Shown: one piece after another, positions 7,443 through 16,199 of the stretch
Numbering within the stretch: the first letter of the stretch is position 1
Layout: every line of letters begins with the position of its first letter
Assembly (NCBI GenBank): GCA_963837265.1
Contig: CAWIMQ010000002.1
Location: 248,001 to 312,000 of the forward strand
DNA length: 64,000 nt
Source: DATBLE01 sp963837265
Lineage (GTDB): Bacteria > Actinomycetota > Thermoleophilia > Gaiellales > Gaiellaceae
Direction of reading: 5' to 3'
The notes under the pieces: generated by a model
The model's input: only the letters and a program-made list of their open reading frames with translations
What the model was told of the DNA's origin: nothing
The model's database searches: none
Program-made: the position numbers and the translations under genes

Positions 7443-8452
7443 TCAGCCGTCCCAGCGGACGACGATCCGCCCCTCGACACCGGGTAGCGGCAAGGACTCG
7501 GCTTCTGCCTCGACCGCAGCGCGTTCCGCACGCGGCAGCCACCGCCAGGGCTGGATCGTCACGTCCGCCTGCGATCGTCGCCACGTCCCGACGAGCTCCC
7601 CGGCGACGAGCACGGCCCCCGGCCAGACACGCGGGGTCCAGAGCGGGGCGCGTCGCTCGGCGTCCGGAACCAGGAGCTCGCGATCTGCTCCCTGGAGGAG
7701 GAAGTAGGTGTCGCCGCCGGGCAGGAGCCGTGCCGCGGCCGCGGTCCCCGCGGGGACGCGGACGCCGGCTCGTCGCGGGTCAGGATCGACGCCTCTCCGA
7801 TCGGCGTCCACACCGCGGTGAGCGATCCGGCCAGCGCGTCGAACGCCCTCCGGGCCTCTGCCGGCCCGATACCGGCCCACCTGGCGAACGCCGCGGCCGT
7901 CGTCGGGCCGAAGACGTGCAGGTACCGGCGGGCGAGCTCGCGGCGCGCGTCCAGTGGGTCGACCTCCGGCGGCGGGACGGTCCAGACGATCGGCTGTCGC
8001 GCGCCGTCCCAGCGGATCAGGACCATGCCGGTCGTCGCGGCGTACCGCAGCCGATTGGCGACTTCGCCGAGACCGTCTCCCGCCTCGCCGTAGATCATCC
8101 GCCGATCGCCGAGGAAGGCCTGCAGGCGCGCGGCGAGCCCCTCTGCGACCTGCCGCCCACGGGCATCGTCCGGCAGCCTGCCGAGCGAGAAGACCGCGCG
8201 GTCGCGCGCCGCCACGACGTACGCACTGAACCGCGGCCCCCAGAGCTGGACGAGCGATCGATTCTCCCAGGTGAACGGGTGAGCCCCATGGACGCGCGCG
8301 TGGATCGAGAGGAGCGCGGCGCGAGGCATGCTGTCCTGCAAGCCCGCCCAGGCCGCACGCCGGAGCGAGCGCGAGCCGGGTGGGAGCCGCTCGTCGAGCG
8401 CGCCGACCTGCCGGCGGAACGCCAGGATCTGCGACCGCGTGAGCTCGAGCAG
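7443..8452 (-). pseudogene. Winged-helix DNA-binding protein (HTH_42/AlkZ-like), frameshifted
   Basis: Two reading frames together give one HTH_42-like protein. The N-terminal part runs from LELTRSQILAFRRQVGALDE through AARDRAVFSLGRLPDD to GEASILTRDEPA. The C-terminal part continues in another frame with PAGTAAAARLLPGGDTYFLL and LWTPRVWPGAVLVAGELVG, ending IVVRWDG. The switch lies near 7750-7770 and is explained by a single-base indel. No credible start codon is found in the N-terminal frame around 8452-8500. An intact relative occurs at 9370-10449. Either a decaying gene or a sequencing error. Confidence 0.75.
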
Positions 8453-8640
8453 AGATCCCGTCGGCTCACTCTCTCCACGGCAAGCCTCCGCTCCCGGTCG
8501 ATCAGAACGCCGCCTGCAGGAGGTCGCCTCGAGGTCTGGCTGCGGCCCGACGGGCGGGCGATTCTCCCGGGGCCGGCACGGGTTCCGCTCGCGACGGACG
8601 CGAGAGGTGGTGAACGCATGCCTGGCCGGCGGAGTGCCCG

Positions 8641-9216
8641 TTACGCGACGCGGTCGAGAAAGGCGAGAACACGTTGCTCGACCAGCGTCGCCGCGTCCTC
8701 GTCGTAGCCCGGAACGCTGCTGTCGGTGAACACATGCCCGTTGCCGGGGTAGAGGAAGAGCTCCGCGTTCTCGACCGTGCTCTCCAGCTCGCGGGCGGCG
8801 TCGATGTCTCCTTCGAGGCCGAACTCGTCCTCCTCCATGAAGTGGATCTGAACCGGAACCGCCGGTGGCCACGCGCCGCCGAACTCGGACGGTGGGAGCG
8901 TGGCGTGAAGGAGCACTGCCCCTTTCGCACCGGGACGCGTCTGGGCGAGCTTCTGCGCAGGCATCACCCCGAGCGACATCCCCGCATACACGAGGTCGCT
9001 CGGCAGCCCGCCTGCCGCGCGGACGCCCCGCTCGAGGATCTCCTCGAATCCGACCTCTTTCGCGTAGCCGATGCCCTCGTCGAGGCTGTCGAACGTCTGG
9101 CCGCCGTAGAGATCCGGCGCGTGCACAGTGTGCCCGGCCGCGCGAAGCTCTTCGGCGAACGCAAGGAATCCCGGCGTCCGTCCATGCGCGTGATGAAACA
9201 ACAGCATCTCGGTCAT
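8641..9216 (-). CDS. Dienelactone hydrolase family protein
   Basis: 191 aa alpha/beta hydrolase. Start ATG 9216 follows a G-rich Shine-Dalgarno stretch. N-terminal MLLFHHAHGRTPGF resembles the oxyanion region; the nucleophile elbow is YAGMSLG, with Ser where classical dienelactone hydrolases carry Cys; the acid is probably in HFMEEDEFG and the His in GNGHVFTD. The fold and triad are complete, so it should be an active esterase or hydrolase, but the substrate cannot be inferred. It stands between two HTH_42 genes without obvious operon partners. Confidence 0.88.
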   Translation of the reverse strand: MTEMLLFHHAHGRTPGFLAFAEELRAAGHTVHAPDLYGGQTFDSLDEGIGYAKEVGFEEILERGVRAAGGLPSDLVYAGMSLGVMPAQKLAQTRPGAKGAVLLHATLPPSEFGGAWPPAVPVQIHFMEEDEFGLEGDIDAARELESTVENAELFLYPGNGHVFTDSSVPGYDEDAATLVEQRVLAFLDRVA

Positions 9217-9369
9217 ACATCCCCCCGATCCTCGGTAGTCGGTCGGCACGAGCGTAGTCGGCCGGCTGCGTCGGCGTCCGGTCATCCGATCGGTAGTCGT
9301 TCTCTCGGAGTCGGGGGCAGCGCCACGCGGATGTGCGGTCCCTCCGGTCGTTCGTGATCCACAGAGGTG

Positions 9370-10449
9370 TCACGACTCGACCCCGGCCAGGCCGAGCCAG
9401 GAGGCGAGGTCCTCGAGCTCGTTCCGGACGGCCTTGGTCGTCGTGCGCGTGAACTTCACGTCCTCGTGGATCGCGTTCACGCGCAGGACGGAGGCCTTGC
9501 GATCGGCGACGGCGTCCACCTTCCCGACCAGCCGGTCCTCGTGGAGGATCGGGAGGGCGAAGTAGCCCCAGCGGCGCCTGGCGGCGGGCTTGTACATCTC
9601 GAGCGTGTACTCGAAGTCGAAGAGCTCCTCGGTGCGGGCGCGGTCGTGAACGAGCCGGTCGAACGGCGACAGCAGCGCCGTCCGGCCCTCGAAGCCGCCC
9701 GCGAGGTAGCCCGGGTCGACGCGCCACTCGCCCTTGACGCCCTCGACGACGGCCGGCTCGCCCGCCTCGCCGACGTGGACCGGCTCCATCGGCATCTTCC
9801 TCGCCGCCGGCCGGGCGATGCCGAGCGAGGCGAGCCGCCGCTCGTTCTTCCTCCGCTCGGCCTCCTCGACCGCCGGCACGTCCACTTTCGGCGGATAGAC
9901 GCGCTCGGCGAGGTCCCACAGCCGCTCCCGCCCGACGCGTCCGGCGATCGCCACCTCGCCGCGCATCATCAGGATCTCCAGCATGACCGTGAGGTTGCGG
10001 TTGTTCGTCCACCCGCTCGAGGGCCACGGCACGACGCACGTGTCGGGGATCTCGCGCGAGCTCAGCGGGCCGGAGCTGGAGAGCAGGTCGAGGATGTCGC
10101 GCCGGAAGCGGCCGTTGTCGCGGAGCCAGGCCCGCGTCCGCTCGTAGCTCGGCCGGTCTGCGGCGCCGGCGAGGTGGAGGCCGAGATCGCCGATCGGCCG
10201 CACCATCGCGTCGAGCTCGAACAGAGTGCGGTCCTGCTCGAGGGCGTGTTTGAGCTGGTCGGGCCGGTACGACGAGCCGAGCCGGCTCCAGGCGACGAGG
10301 TCGGCGCTCGGCGCGACCGCCGCGGTCGGGTCGATCTGAAGCAGAGTCAACCGCTGCACGACCGCGACGAGCTCGGTCGGCCGCGGCGCGTCGAGCAGCT
10401 GCGCGCGCACCGCGATCCGCCGCGCCTGCGCCTTCGTGAGCCGATGCAC
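9370..10449 (-). CDS. Winged-helix DNA-binding domain protein (HTH_42, YcaQ/AlkZ-like)
   Basis: 359 aa, intact. Begins HRLTKAQARRIAVRAQLL and contains LLQIDPTAAVAPSADLVAWSR and SPFDRLVHDRARTEELFDFEY, hallmarks of the HTH_42 superfamily that includes DNA glycosylases of the AlkZ/YcaQ type. WGYFALPILHEDRLVGKVD is the conserved C-terminal beta segment. A -10-like TACCCT lies 7 nt before the GTG start with no Shine-Dalgarno sequence, suggesting a leaderless transcript. A repair role (glycosylase for bulky or crosslinked lesions) is known for some family members and is only inferred here. Confidence 0.88.
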   Translation of the reverse strand: MHRLTKAQARRIAVRAQLLDAPRPTELVAVVQRLTLLQIDPTAAVAPSADLVAWSRLGSSYRPDQLKHALEQDRTLFELDAMVRPIGDLGLHLAGAADRPSYERTRAWLRDNGRFRRDILDLLSSSGPLSSREIPDTCVVPWPSSGWTNNRNLTVMLEILMMRGEVAIAGRVGRERLWDLAERVYPPKVDVPAVEEAERRKNERRLASLGIARPAARKMPMEPVHVGEAGEPAVVEGVKGEWRVDPGYLAGGFEGRTALLSPFDRLVHDRARTEELFDFEYTLEMYKPAARRRWGYFALPILHEDRLVGKVDAVADRKASVLRVNAIHEDVKFTRTTTKAVRNELEDLASWLGLAGVES

Positions 10450-10565
10450 CGACGGGAGGGTAGCGACCCGGTGTCCTGCCGCCGCAACGGGCGGGAGACT
10501 CTCCGATGACCTTCGATCGGTGCGGCCGTCTGGGAGACGAACCCGAACAACAGGAGGCCCGAGAT

Positions 10566-10832
10566 GGCGACACGCCGTTCAAGCGTCACGGCTGGTACCC
10601 GGAGATGACGCCGGCATGGACGCGATCGGCCCCGAGACGGCAGGCCACCTGCGCCGGACCCCGCTGCACCAGACCCACGAGCAGATCGCCCGACGCGAAC
10701 GACCGGCCGACCCACCACCGGCTCGCCGTCCTCCCCGCCGTCACCCACTACGACATCAACCTCGTCCCGGGGCTCAGCGCCGCCGCCGTCCCCTATCTCG
10801 AAGACCCGTTCACCCGGCGACGAGCTCCTTGA
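10566..10832 (+). pseudogene. Remnant of an alpha/beta hydrolase C-terminal half
   Basis: Three pieces in different frames recall the end of an alpha/beta hydrolase: PFKRHGWYPEM, then MDAIGPETAGHLRRTPLH, then HRLAVLPAVTHYDINLVPGL. The last resembles the catalytic-His region of that family (LAVLPGxTHYD). The nucleophile half is missing and at least two frame changes are needed, so this looks like a decayed fragment. Assignment rests on remembered family patterns only. Confidence 0.45.
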
Positions 10833-10891
10833 ATGCGGGCTCGTCGCGAATCGGGTCGAGGCCCGAATCGTCCGCCGGCGCGGAAGCGCTC

Positions 10892-11440
10892 CTACTCGGC
10901 CGGCCGGTACGCCAGATGCACGACCCCGCTGTCGTAGGCCTCCGTCCCCGCGAGCGCGAGCTTCGTGGACGGGCCCGAGTCGGCGAACAGCCGCCGGCCG
11001 GCGCCGAGCGTCAGGGGAAAGACGAACAGGTGCAACTCGTCGACGAGCCCGTCGGCGAGCATGGCTCGAACAAGGGTGCCGCTGCCGCTGACGTAGATGG
11101 CTCCGCCGATTCGCTCCTTGAGGTCGCGAACCGCCTCGGCTCGATACGGGCCGAGGATCGTCGAGTTGTTCCAGTCGGCGCTCTGCAGCGTCGCCGAGAC
11201 GACGTACTTCGGGGACTCGTTCATGAACGGAGCGCCGGCATCGTCCTCGGCGGTCCGGCCCGACCACGCCGGTGCGAACAGCTCGAAGGTGCGCCGCCCG
11301 AGCAGCAGCGCTTCGCTCGACCCCATCAGTGCGCCGATCGCCTCAGCCATCTTCGGGTCGAACGGGTAATCCGTCGTCCAGCTCGGCTCCTCGAAGACGC
11401 CGTCCAGCGTGATGAACTCGTGCACTGCGATCTTGCCCAT
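10892..11440 (-). CDS. Dihydrofolate-reductase/RibD C-terminal-domain protein
   Basis: 182 aa, start ATG 11440 behind GGAGGAGTGACC. Pattern: VHEFITLDGVFEEP at the N terminus, LLGRRTFELFAPAW, KYVVSATLQSADWNNSTIL, IYVSGSGTLVRAMLADGLVDEL, then LTLGAGRRLFAD. These match the small stand-alone RibD_C/DHFR-like reductases common in actinobacteria. Physiological substrate unknown. A second, divergent family member occurs at 29392-29958. Confidence 0.92.
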   Translation of the reverse strand: MGKIAVHEFITLDGVFEEPSWTTDYPFDPKMAEAIGALMGSSEALLLGRRTFELFAPAWSGRTAEDDAGAPFMNESPKYVVSATLQSADWNNSTILGPYRAEAVRDLKERIGGAIYVSGSGTLVRAMLADGLVDELHLFVFPLTLGAGRRLFADSGPSTKLALAGTEAYDSGVVHLAYRPAE

Positions 11441-11617
11441 GGTCACTCCTCCACCAATCGACTCCGAGCGTGTTTGCTCGATACCCAGACCTACCCCGGC
11501 GCCGAGAATCATCTCTGCCCGGCGTCCGCTTCGCAGCCTGTTCCGGACTGCGAGCTGCCGGGCAGTGGATCTGGGTACCGTCCAGGCTCCCGTCGCCCTG
11601 CCCTCGAGGAGGAGATC

Positions 11618-12100
11618 ATGAGCGTCCAGCGTGAAGGTGGGTGCGCCTGCGGATCGGTTCGCTACAGACTCACGTCCGACCCGCTCTTCGTCCATTGCTG
11701 TCACTGCCTGAACTGCCAGCGGCAGACCGGAAGCGCCTTCGTGATCAACCTGCTGATCGAGGCCGACCGCGTCGAGCTGCTCGCCGGCGTGCCGCAGCCG
11801 GTCGAGGTGCCGCGCGACGACGGCAGCAAGCAGAGGATCTTTCGCTGTCCGGCATGCCAGGTGGCGGTCTTCAGCGAGTACGGACGCCCCGAGGTGCGGT
11901 TCGTTCGCGGCGGCACGCTGGACCAGCCCTCCGCGGTCACGCCCGACGTTCACATCTTCACGAAGTCCAAGCTCGGCTGGGTCGTGCTCCCGGGCTCGGC
12001 GCCGGCATTCGAGGTCTACTACGACAGGAAAGCCCTGTGGCCGGCCGCGAGTCTCGAGCGTCTGGACGCCGTCCTGGGACGGGCAGGCCACGACGGCTGA
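11618..12100 (+). CDS. GFA family protein (CENP-V/GFA zinc-binding fold)
   Basis: 160 aa; start ATG 11618 follows GAGGAGGAG. Zinc ligands: GGCACGSVRY at the N terminus, HCCHCLNCQRQTGSAF, and FRCPACQVAVF, the standard GFA pattern. Despite the name, most members do not act on S-hydroxymethylglutathione, and no glutathione or mycothiol formaldehyde gene is nearby, so the substrate is open. It converges on the ABC permease gene across a strong hairpin. Confidence 0.93.
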   Translation: MSVQREGGCACGSVRYRLTSDPLFVHCCHCLNCQRQTGSAFVINLLIEADRVELLAGVPQPVEVPRDDGSKQRIFRCPACQVAVFSEYGRPEVRFVRGGTLDQPSAVTPDVHIFTKSKLGWVVLPGSAPAFEVYYDRKALWPAASLERLDAVLGRAGHDG

Positions 12101-12127
12101 CAGGTCCGGGCGGCAGACTCGGCGCAT

Positions 12128-12161
12128 CCGGGCCGCCGCCGCTCCCGCGGCGGCGGCCCGG
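12128..12161. terminator. Strong GC hairpin between convergent genes
   Basis: Arms of 15 bp (12128-12142 and 12147-12161, perfect complement) around a TCCC loop, located between the ends of the GFA gene (+) and the FtsX permease gene (-). No T-run follows on either side, so termination may be factor-assisted. Position and stem strength support a bidirectional terminator. Confidence 0.65.
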
Positions 12162-12211
12162 GACAGGCAGGCGGCAGCGACCGGCCCCGACACCGGCGTG
12201 GGCCCCGCTTC

Positions 12212-14740
12212 CTACTCGTACTGGAGCGCCGAAAGGACGTTCAGCCGCGAGGCTCGCCTCGCCGGGAGGAGCGCGGCCGCGAGCCCCGCGACCACGGTGA
12301 TCGCGAGGAAGACGCCGAGCGTGAGCACCGGCACCTGGTAGGTGACTCCGTAGTCGCCGAGCCGGCGCGTGACGATGGCGGCGAGAGCCAGGCCGAGCGG
12401 GAGCCCGGTCGCAGCGCCGATCAGCGCCGTGATCACGCTCTCGTGGCGGACCATCTGCCGTGCCTGTCTGCGCGTCATGCCGACCGCACGGAGCATGCCG
12501 AGCTCGCGTGTGCGCTCGAAGACGGAGAGGACGAGCGTGTTGACCATGCCGAAGAGGCTGACGACGATGGAGAGCGCGAGCAGGACGTAGACGAGGTTCA
12601 GGAACTGGCCGACGAAGGCGGAGCGATCCTCGATGAAGCCGTCGTAGGTGAAGATCTGCGCTGCCGGGTAGCCGCTGAGCGCCGTCTCGAGCGTGGACCG
12701 TTCGACCTGGCCGCGGACGAAGACGAGCAGGTCTTGCGGTCGCGCGAAGGCGCGGTCGAAGGTCGCCTGCGAGATGACGACACCGTCGAGGAGCGGGTCG
12801 AGCTTGGACGGATCGCGGATGCCGACGACACGGAGCGCGAGCGGCTTGCCGGCGGGAGTGCGGAGGGTGAAGCGGTCGCCGACGGCGAGGTGGCGGTGGT
12901 CGGCGGTCGACTGCTCGAGGACGGCGTCGCCGGGGCCGAGCGTCGCGAGCGTCGTGTCGGAGCCGCGTATCCAGTCGAAGTGGACAAAGCGGGCGACGCG
13001 AGCGTCGACGCCGCTGACACCGATGTTGCTGCCGGCGAGGCGGCCGCGGTCGTAGCGGGTGGCCGAAACGGTGAGCCCGGAGGCACGGAGTGCGCGGGCG
13101 GCGGCGACGGGGAGCGTGCCGGGGTCGCCGTCTGCCTTGACGATCCAGTCGGCGCTGAGCTGCTGCTCGATCGCGTGCCGGTCGGAGCCGCGGAGGCCGT
13201 GGGCGACGACGGCGAAGAGAGTGACGAGCGCGAGCCCGATCATCAGCGCGGCAGCGGCGGAGGCCGTGCGGGCGGGGCTGCGGGTCGCGTTGCGGGTCGC
13301 GAGCCGGCCGGCGGTGCCGCCGAGCCTGCGCGAGGGCCAGCCGACACCGGCGACGATGCCCGGGACGAGGCGTGCGGCCACCGTCGCGACGCCCACGAAG
13401 AGCAGCAGGCAACCGGCGACGACCGGGATCGGGCTCCCGGCGCCGAGCGTCGAGTAGACGACCAGGGCCAAGCCGAGGCCGCCGAGGGCGAGCCCGGCGA
13501 GATGGCGCTTGCGGTGGGCGACGCGCGAGATCGCGCCCTCGCGGACGGCGGCGATCGGCGGCACGCGCGTCGCCTTCACCGCCGGGATCAGCCCGGCGAG
13601 CAGGGTGACCAGGACGCCGACCGCCAGCGAGACGACGACGGTACGGGCGGCGAAGACCAGCGGAGCCTCCGGCAGTGCGAGCCCGAAAGCCGAGAGCGCG
13701 GAGCCTAGACCCTTGGCGAGGCCGACACCCGCGGCGAGCCCGACCAGGGATGCGCCGAGGCCGAGCGCGAGCGACTCGAGCAGGACCGAGCGGAGCACCT
13801 GCCGGCGCGAGGCGCCGAGAGTGCGGAGCGTCGCGAACTCGCGCATCCGCTGGGCGACGGTGATCGAGAAGGTGTTGAAGATCACGAAGGCGCCGACGAA
13901 GAGGGCGACGCCACCGAAGGCGAGCAGGAAGGCGCGGACGAAGCCCATGAACCCGGTCGTGTCCTTCTCGCTGGCGCGCGCTTGCTCGGCACCGGAGCGG
14001 ACCTGCGCGTCCGGGGGCGCGATTCGCTTCAGCGTGTCGACGAGCTGCGCGGAGGAGACGCCGTCTCGGGCGGCGACGGCGATCGAGTCGTAGCCGGGCT
14101 TGTGCAGAATCCGGCGTGCGGTGTCGGCCGAGAAGACGGCGATCGTGGCGCCGCCGAGCGAGGAGAGGTCGCCGAGCTTCAGGATGCCGACGACGGCGAA
14201 CTGTCGCGGGGGGCCGTCGGCGGAGACGCGGATCGCGTCGCCGACCGCGTAGCCGTGGCCCGAGGCGGTGTCGGCGTCGATCACGACCTCGTCGGCGGCG
14301 GCGGCCCAGCGGCCGTCCGTCAGCCGGAAGGGGTTGAACCGCTGCGCGCCGGGATCGATGCCGAAGCCGAACGTCGGGCTGCCTGACGTCTGGATGACCT
14401 TGCCGTCGCGGTCGAGCAGCTGCGCGGTGTCGCTCGTGTTGGAGAAGTCGAGCACGAGGCCGGCGGCCTGGCCGACCTCGGGGAGGCTCTGCACCCTGGC
14501 GAGAAGCGCCGGCGAGACGGTCGCGTTCCCGCTCGTCGACCAGTCGACGAGCTTCTTGCCGCTGACGACGGCGTCCGTCTGCGCGTAGGAGGCTGTGAAG
14601 ATCGAGTGGAAGGCGCGGTCGATCGTGTCGGTGAGGACGAGGGTGCCGCTGACCATCGCCACCCCGATCACGATCGCGAGCCCGGTCAGGATCGAGCGGA
14701 GCTTGCGGCCGAGCAGGCCGCGGAGCGCGACGCGTCTCAC
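12212..14740 (-). CDS. ABC transporter permease, FtsX/MacB type, two FtsX domains
   Basis: 842 aa. Starts VRRVALRGLLGRKLRSILTG with the first TM segment and a MacB-like extracytoplasmic core. A three-helix FtsX domain follows (QRMREFATLRTLGASRRQVLRS), then a second core and a second FtsX domain (ERTRELGMLRAVGMTRRQARQM), ending LLPARRASRLNVLSALQYE. This is the duplicated architecture common in Gram-positive and actinobacterial exporters. GTG 14740 overlaps the ATPase stop (GTGA), so the two are coupled and form one transporter. Substrate unknown. Confidence 0.95.
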   Translation of the reverse strand: MRRVALRGLLGRKLRSILTGLAIVIGVAMVSGTLVLTDTIDRAFHSIFTASYAQTDAVVSGKKLVDWSTSGNATVSPALLARVQSLPEVGQAAGLVLDFSNTSDTAQLLDRDGKVIQTSGSPTFGFGIDPGAQRFNPFRLTDGRWAAAADEVVIDADTASGHGYAVGDAIRVSADGPPRQFAVVGILKLGDLSSLGGATIAVFSADTARRILHKPGYDSIAVAARDGVSSAQLVDTLKRIAPPDAQVRSGAEQARASEKDTTGFMGFVRAFLLAFGGVALFVGAFVIFNTFSITVAQRMREFATLRTLGASRRQVLRSVLLESLALGLGASLVGLAAGVGLAKGLGSALSAFGLALPEAPLVFAARTVVVSLAVGVLVTLLAGLIPAVKATRVPPIAAVREGAISRVAHRKRHLAGLALGGLGLALVVYSTLGAGSPIPVVAGCLLLFVGVATVAARLVPGIVAGVGWPSRRLGGTAGRLATRNATRSPARTASAAAALMIGLALVTLFAVVAHGLRGSDRHAIEQQLSADWIVKADGDPGTLPVAAARALRASGLTVSATRYDRGRLAGSNIGVSGVDARVARFVHFDWIRGSDTTLATLGPGDAVLEQSTADHRHLAVGDRFTLRTPAGKPLALRVVGIRDPSKLDPLLDGVVISQATFDRAFARPQDLLVFVRGQVERSTLETALSGYPAAQIFTYDGFIEDRSAFVGQFLNLVYVLLALSIVVSLFGMVNTLVLSVFERTRELGMLRAVGMTRRQARQMVRHESVITALIGAATGLPLGLALAAIVTRRLGDYGVTYQVPVLTLGVFLAITVVAGLAAALLPARRASRLNVLSALQYE

Positions 14741-15522
14741 TGCGCCGTCACCTCCTCCATCGCCTCGACCACCTGATGCCGGTTCGAGGGGCCGAGGTCC
14801 TTGACGATCTGCCCGTCGGCGAGGAAGAGGATCCGGTCGGCGATCGCGGCGGCGTTCGCGTCGTGGGTGACCATCACCGTCGTCTGGCCGTAGCTCGAGA
14901 CCGCGTCCCGCAGGAGTGCGAGGATCTCGGCCGAGGTGGCCGAGTCGAGGTTGCCGGTCGGCTCGTCCGCGAACATCACCGTCGGCCGCGAGACGAGCGC
15001 TCGTGCCACGGCAACCCGCTGCTGCTGGCCTCCCGAAAGTTCGGAGGGCCGGTGCGAGAGCCGCTCCGAGAGCCCGACCTTCTCGCTCAGCTCGCGCACC
15101 CACTCGCGGTCGGGCTTCAACCCGGCGAGCTCGAGCGGGAGCAGGATGTTCTCCTCGGCGCTCAGCATCGGCAGCAGGTTGAAGAACTGGAAGATGAAGC
15201 CGATGTGCTCGCGCCGGAGCTTCGTCAGATCGGTATCGCCAAGCTCCGTGATGTCGGTGCCGGCGATCGTGACCTGACCCTCGTTCGGGCGGTCGAGGCC
15301 CGCGAGGATATGCATGAGCGTCGACTTGCCGGACCCCGAGGGTCCCATCACGGCAGTCAGCTGCCCGCTCGTGACCTCCAGCGACACGCCGCGGAGCGCC
15401 TGTACGCAGACGTCGCCGTCGACGCCGTAGCGGCGGCTGACGTCGCGGGCAGCGACGAGCGCTTGCGCGCCGAGCTGCTCGGGCCGCTCCTGCGGTGGCG
15501 CTTGGGTGGAAACGGATGACAT
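14737..15522 (-). CDS. ABC transporter ATP-binding protein (LolD/MacB family)
   Basis: 261 aa. Complete motif set: Walker A GPSGSGKST, Q-loop FIFQFFNLLP, signature LSGGQQQRVAVARAL, Walker B VMFADEPTGNLD, H-loop VMVTHD. Start ATG 15522 has GGAGA about 7 nt upstream. It lies 12 nt downstream of a small unknown gene and is coupled to the permease. The pair forms a complete MacB-like transporter without its own adaptor protein. Confidence 0.97.
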   Translation of the reverse strand: MSSVSTQAPPQERPEQLGAQALVAARDVSRRYGVDGDVCVQALRGVSLEVTSGQLTAVMGPSGSGKSTLMHILAGLDRPNEGQVTIAGTDITELGDTDLTKLRREHIGFIFQFFNLLPMLSAEENILLPLELAGLKPDREWVRELSEKVGLSERLSHRPSELSGGQQQRVAVARALVSRPTVMFADEPTGNLDSATSAEILALLRDAVSSYGQTTVMVTHDANAAAIADRILFLADGQIVKDLGPSNRHQVVEAMEEVTAQ

Positions 15523-15534
15523 CTCGTTCTCCTT

Positions 15535-15795
15535 TCAGCTCTGCAGCTGGAGGTCGGTGGACCCGAGTGAGTCCCGGCCAGGGCAAGCCGCACCCGAGGA
15601 CGCGTACGCAAACGGGTGATGGAACGCCGCGAGCGCGTCCGCGCCGGCGACCTGGAGCTCGAAGCTCTCGTCGACCCTCGAATCGGAGACCGCTATCTTC
15701 ACGCGGCCGGTTGCCTCGTTCCACAGGAGCGTGACCTCGAGTCCGTCGCTCTCGCGATCCGCGAGGTCGGTCCAGATGTCGTGCGTCACTCTCAC
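15535..15795 (-). CDS. Small protein of unknown function, co-transcribed with ABC transporter
   Basis: 86 aa from GTG 15795, which has an excellent GGAGGA Shine-Dalgarno sequence. N-terminal half VTLLWNEATGRVKIAVSD and a short tail; no signal peptide, TM segment or known motif seen. It ends 12 nt before the ABC ATPase gene, so it is probably part of that operon. I do not recognise it. Confidence 0.75.
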   Translation of the reverse strand: MRVTHDIWTDLADRESDGLEVTLLWNEATGRVKIAVSDSRVDESFELQVAGADALAAFHHPFAYASSGAACPGRDSLGSTDLQLQS

Positions 15796-15827
15796 GGTTC
15801 CTCCTTCGGAATGGCGGGACCGGCCGG

Positions 15828-16070
15828 TCACGGAATCTCGACCTCGCTCACGGCGACCACGTGGGTGCGGCTGGCGACGTAGGGCGGCAGCAGCTCGAGC
15901 GCCCGACGCCCGTCCGGGGCCTCGACGTCCCACCAGATCGCGTGGTCCCCCTCGCGACACGAGGCGAGGGTGAAACTCCGCCGCAAGGGACTGGCGAACC
16001 CCTTCCAGGCCGCGTAGATCGCCGCGCACTCGTCCGCCGTGTGGCGATGATGGAGCCGGAACAACGGCAT
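15828..16070 (-). CDS. Small protein of unknown function, possible ferredoxin-like fold
   Basis: 80 aa from ATG 16070 (an in-frame GTG at 16088 adds six residues). MPLFRLHHRHTADECAAIYA and HAIWWDVEAPDGRRALELLPPYV alternate strand and helix patterns as in small dimeric ferredoxin-like proteins, which is a guess from pattern alone. Spacing of 32 nt to the next gene places it first in the four-gene ABC operon. Confidence 0.65.
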   Translation of the reverse strand: MPLFRLHHRHTADECAAIYAAWKGFASPLRRSFTLASCREGDHAIWWDVEAPDGRRALELLPPYVASRTHVVAVSEVEIP

Positions 16071-16178
16071 GCCTCGAGCATGGGTCACGACTGGTGTGCG
16101 GACATCGGTGGGCGACCCTGATTTCGACCCTGGTCCGACAGGCGCCCGGCCCCTAGGACCAAGCGCGCAAACGAACGG

Positions 16179-16197
16179 CGGCCGCTGCGCGCGGCCG
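16179..16197 (-). terminator. Hairpin directly after the LuxR-type regulator gene
   Basis: CGGCCGC (16179-16185) pairs perfectly with GCGGCCG (16191-16197) around a 5-nt loop, three bases beyond the regulator's stop codon. No T-run. Plausible but weak terminator. Confidence 0.4.
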
Positions 16198-16199
16198 GA

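Noticed and set aside
7559..10582. Single 1,000-codon leftward frame
   Set aside because: It strings together part of the frameshifted HTH_42 gene and antisense or out-of-frame sequence of two other genes; no family spans it.
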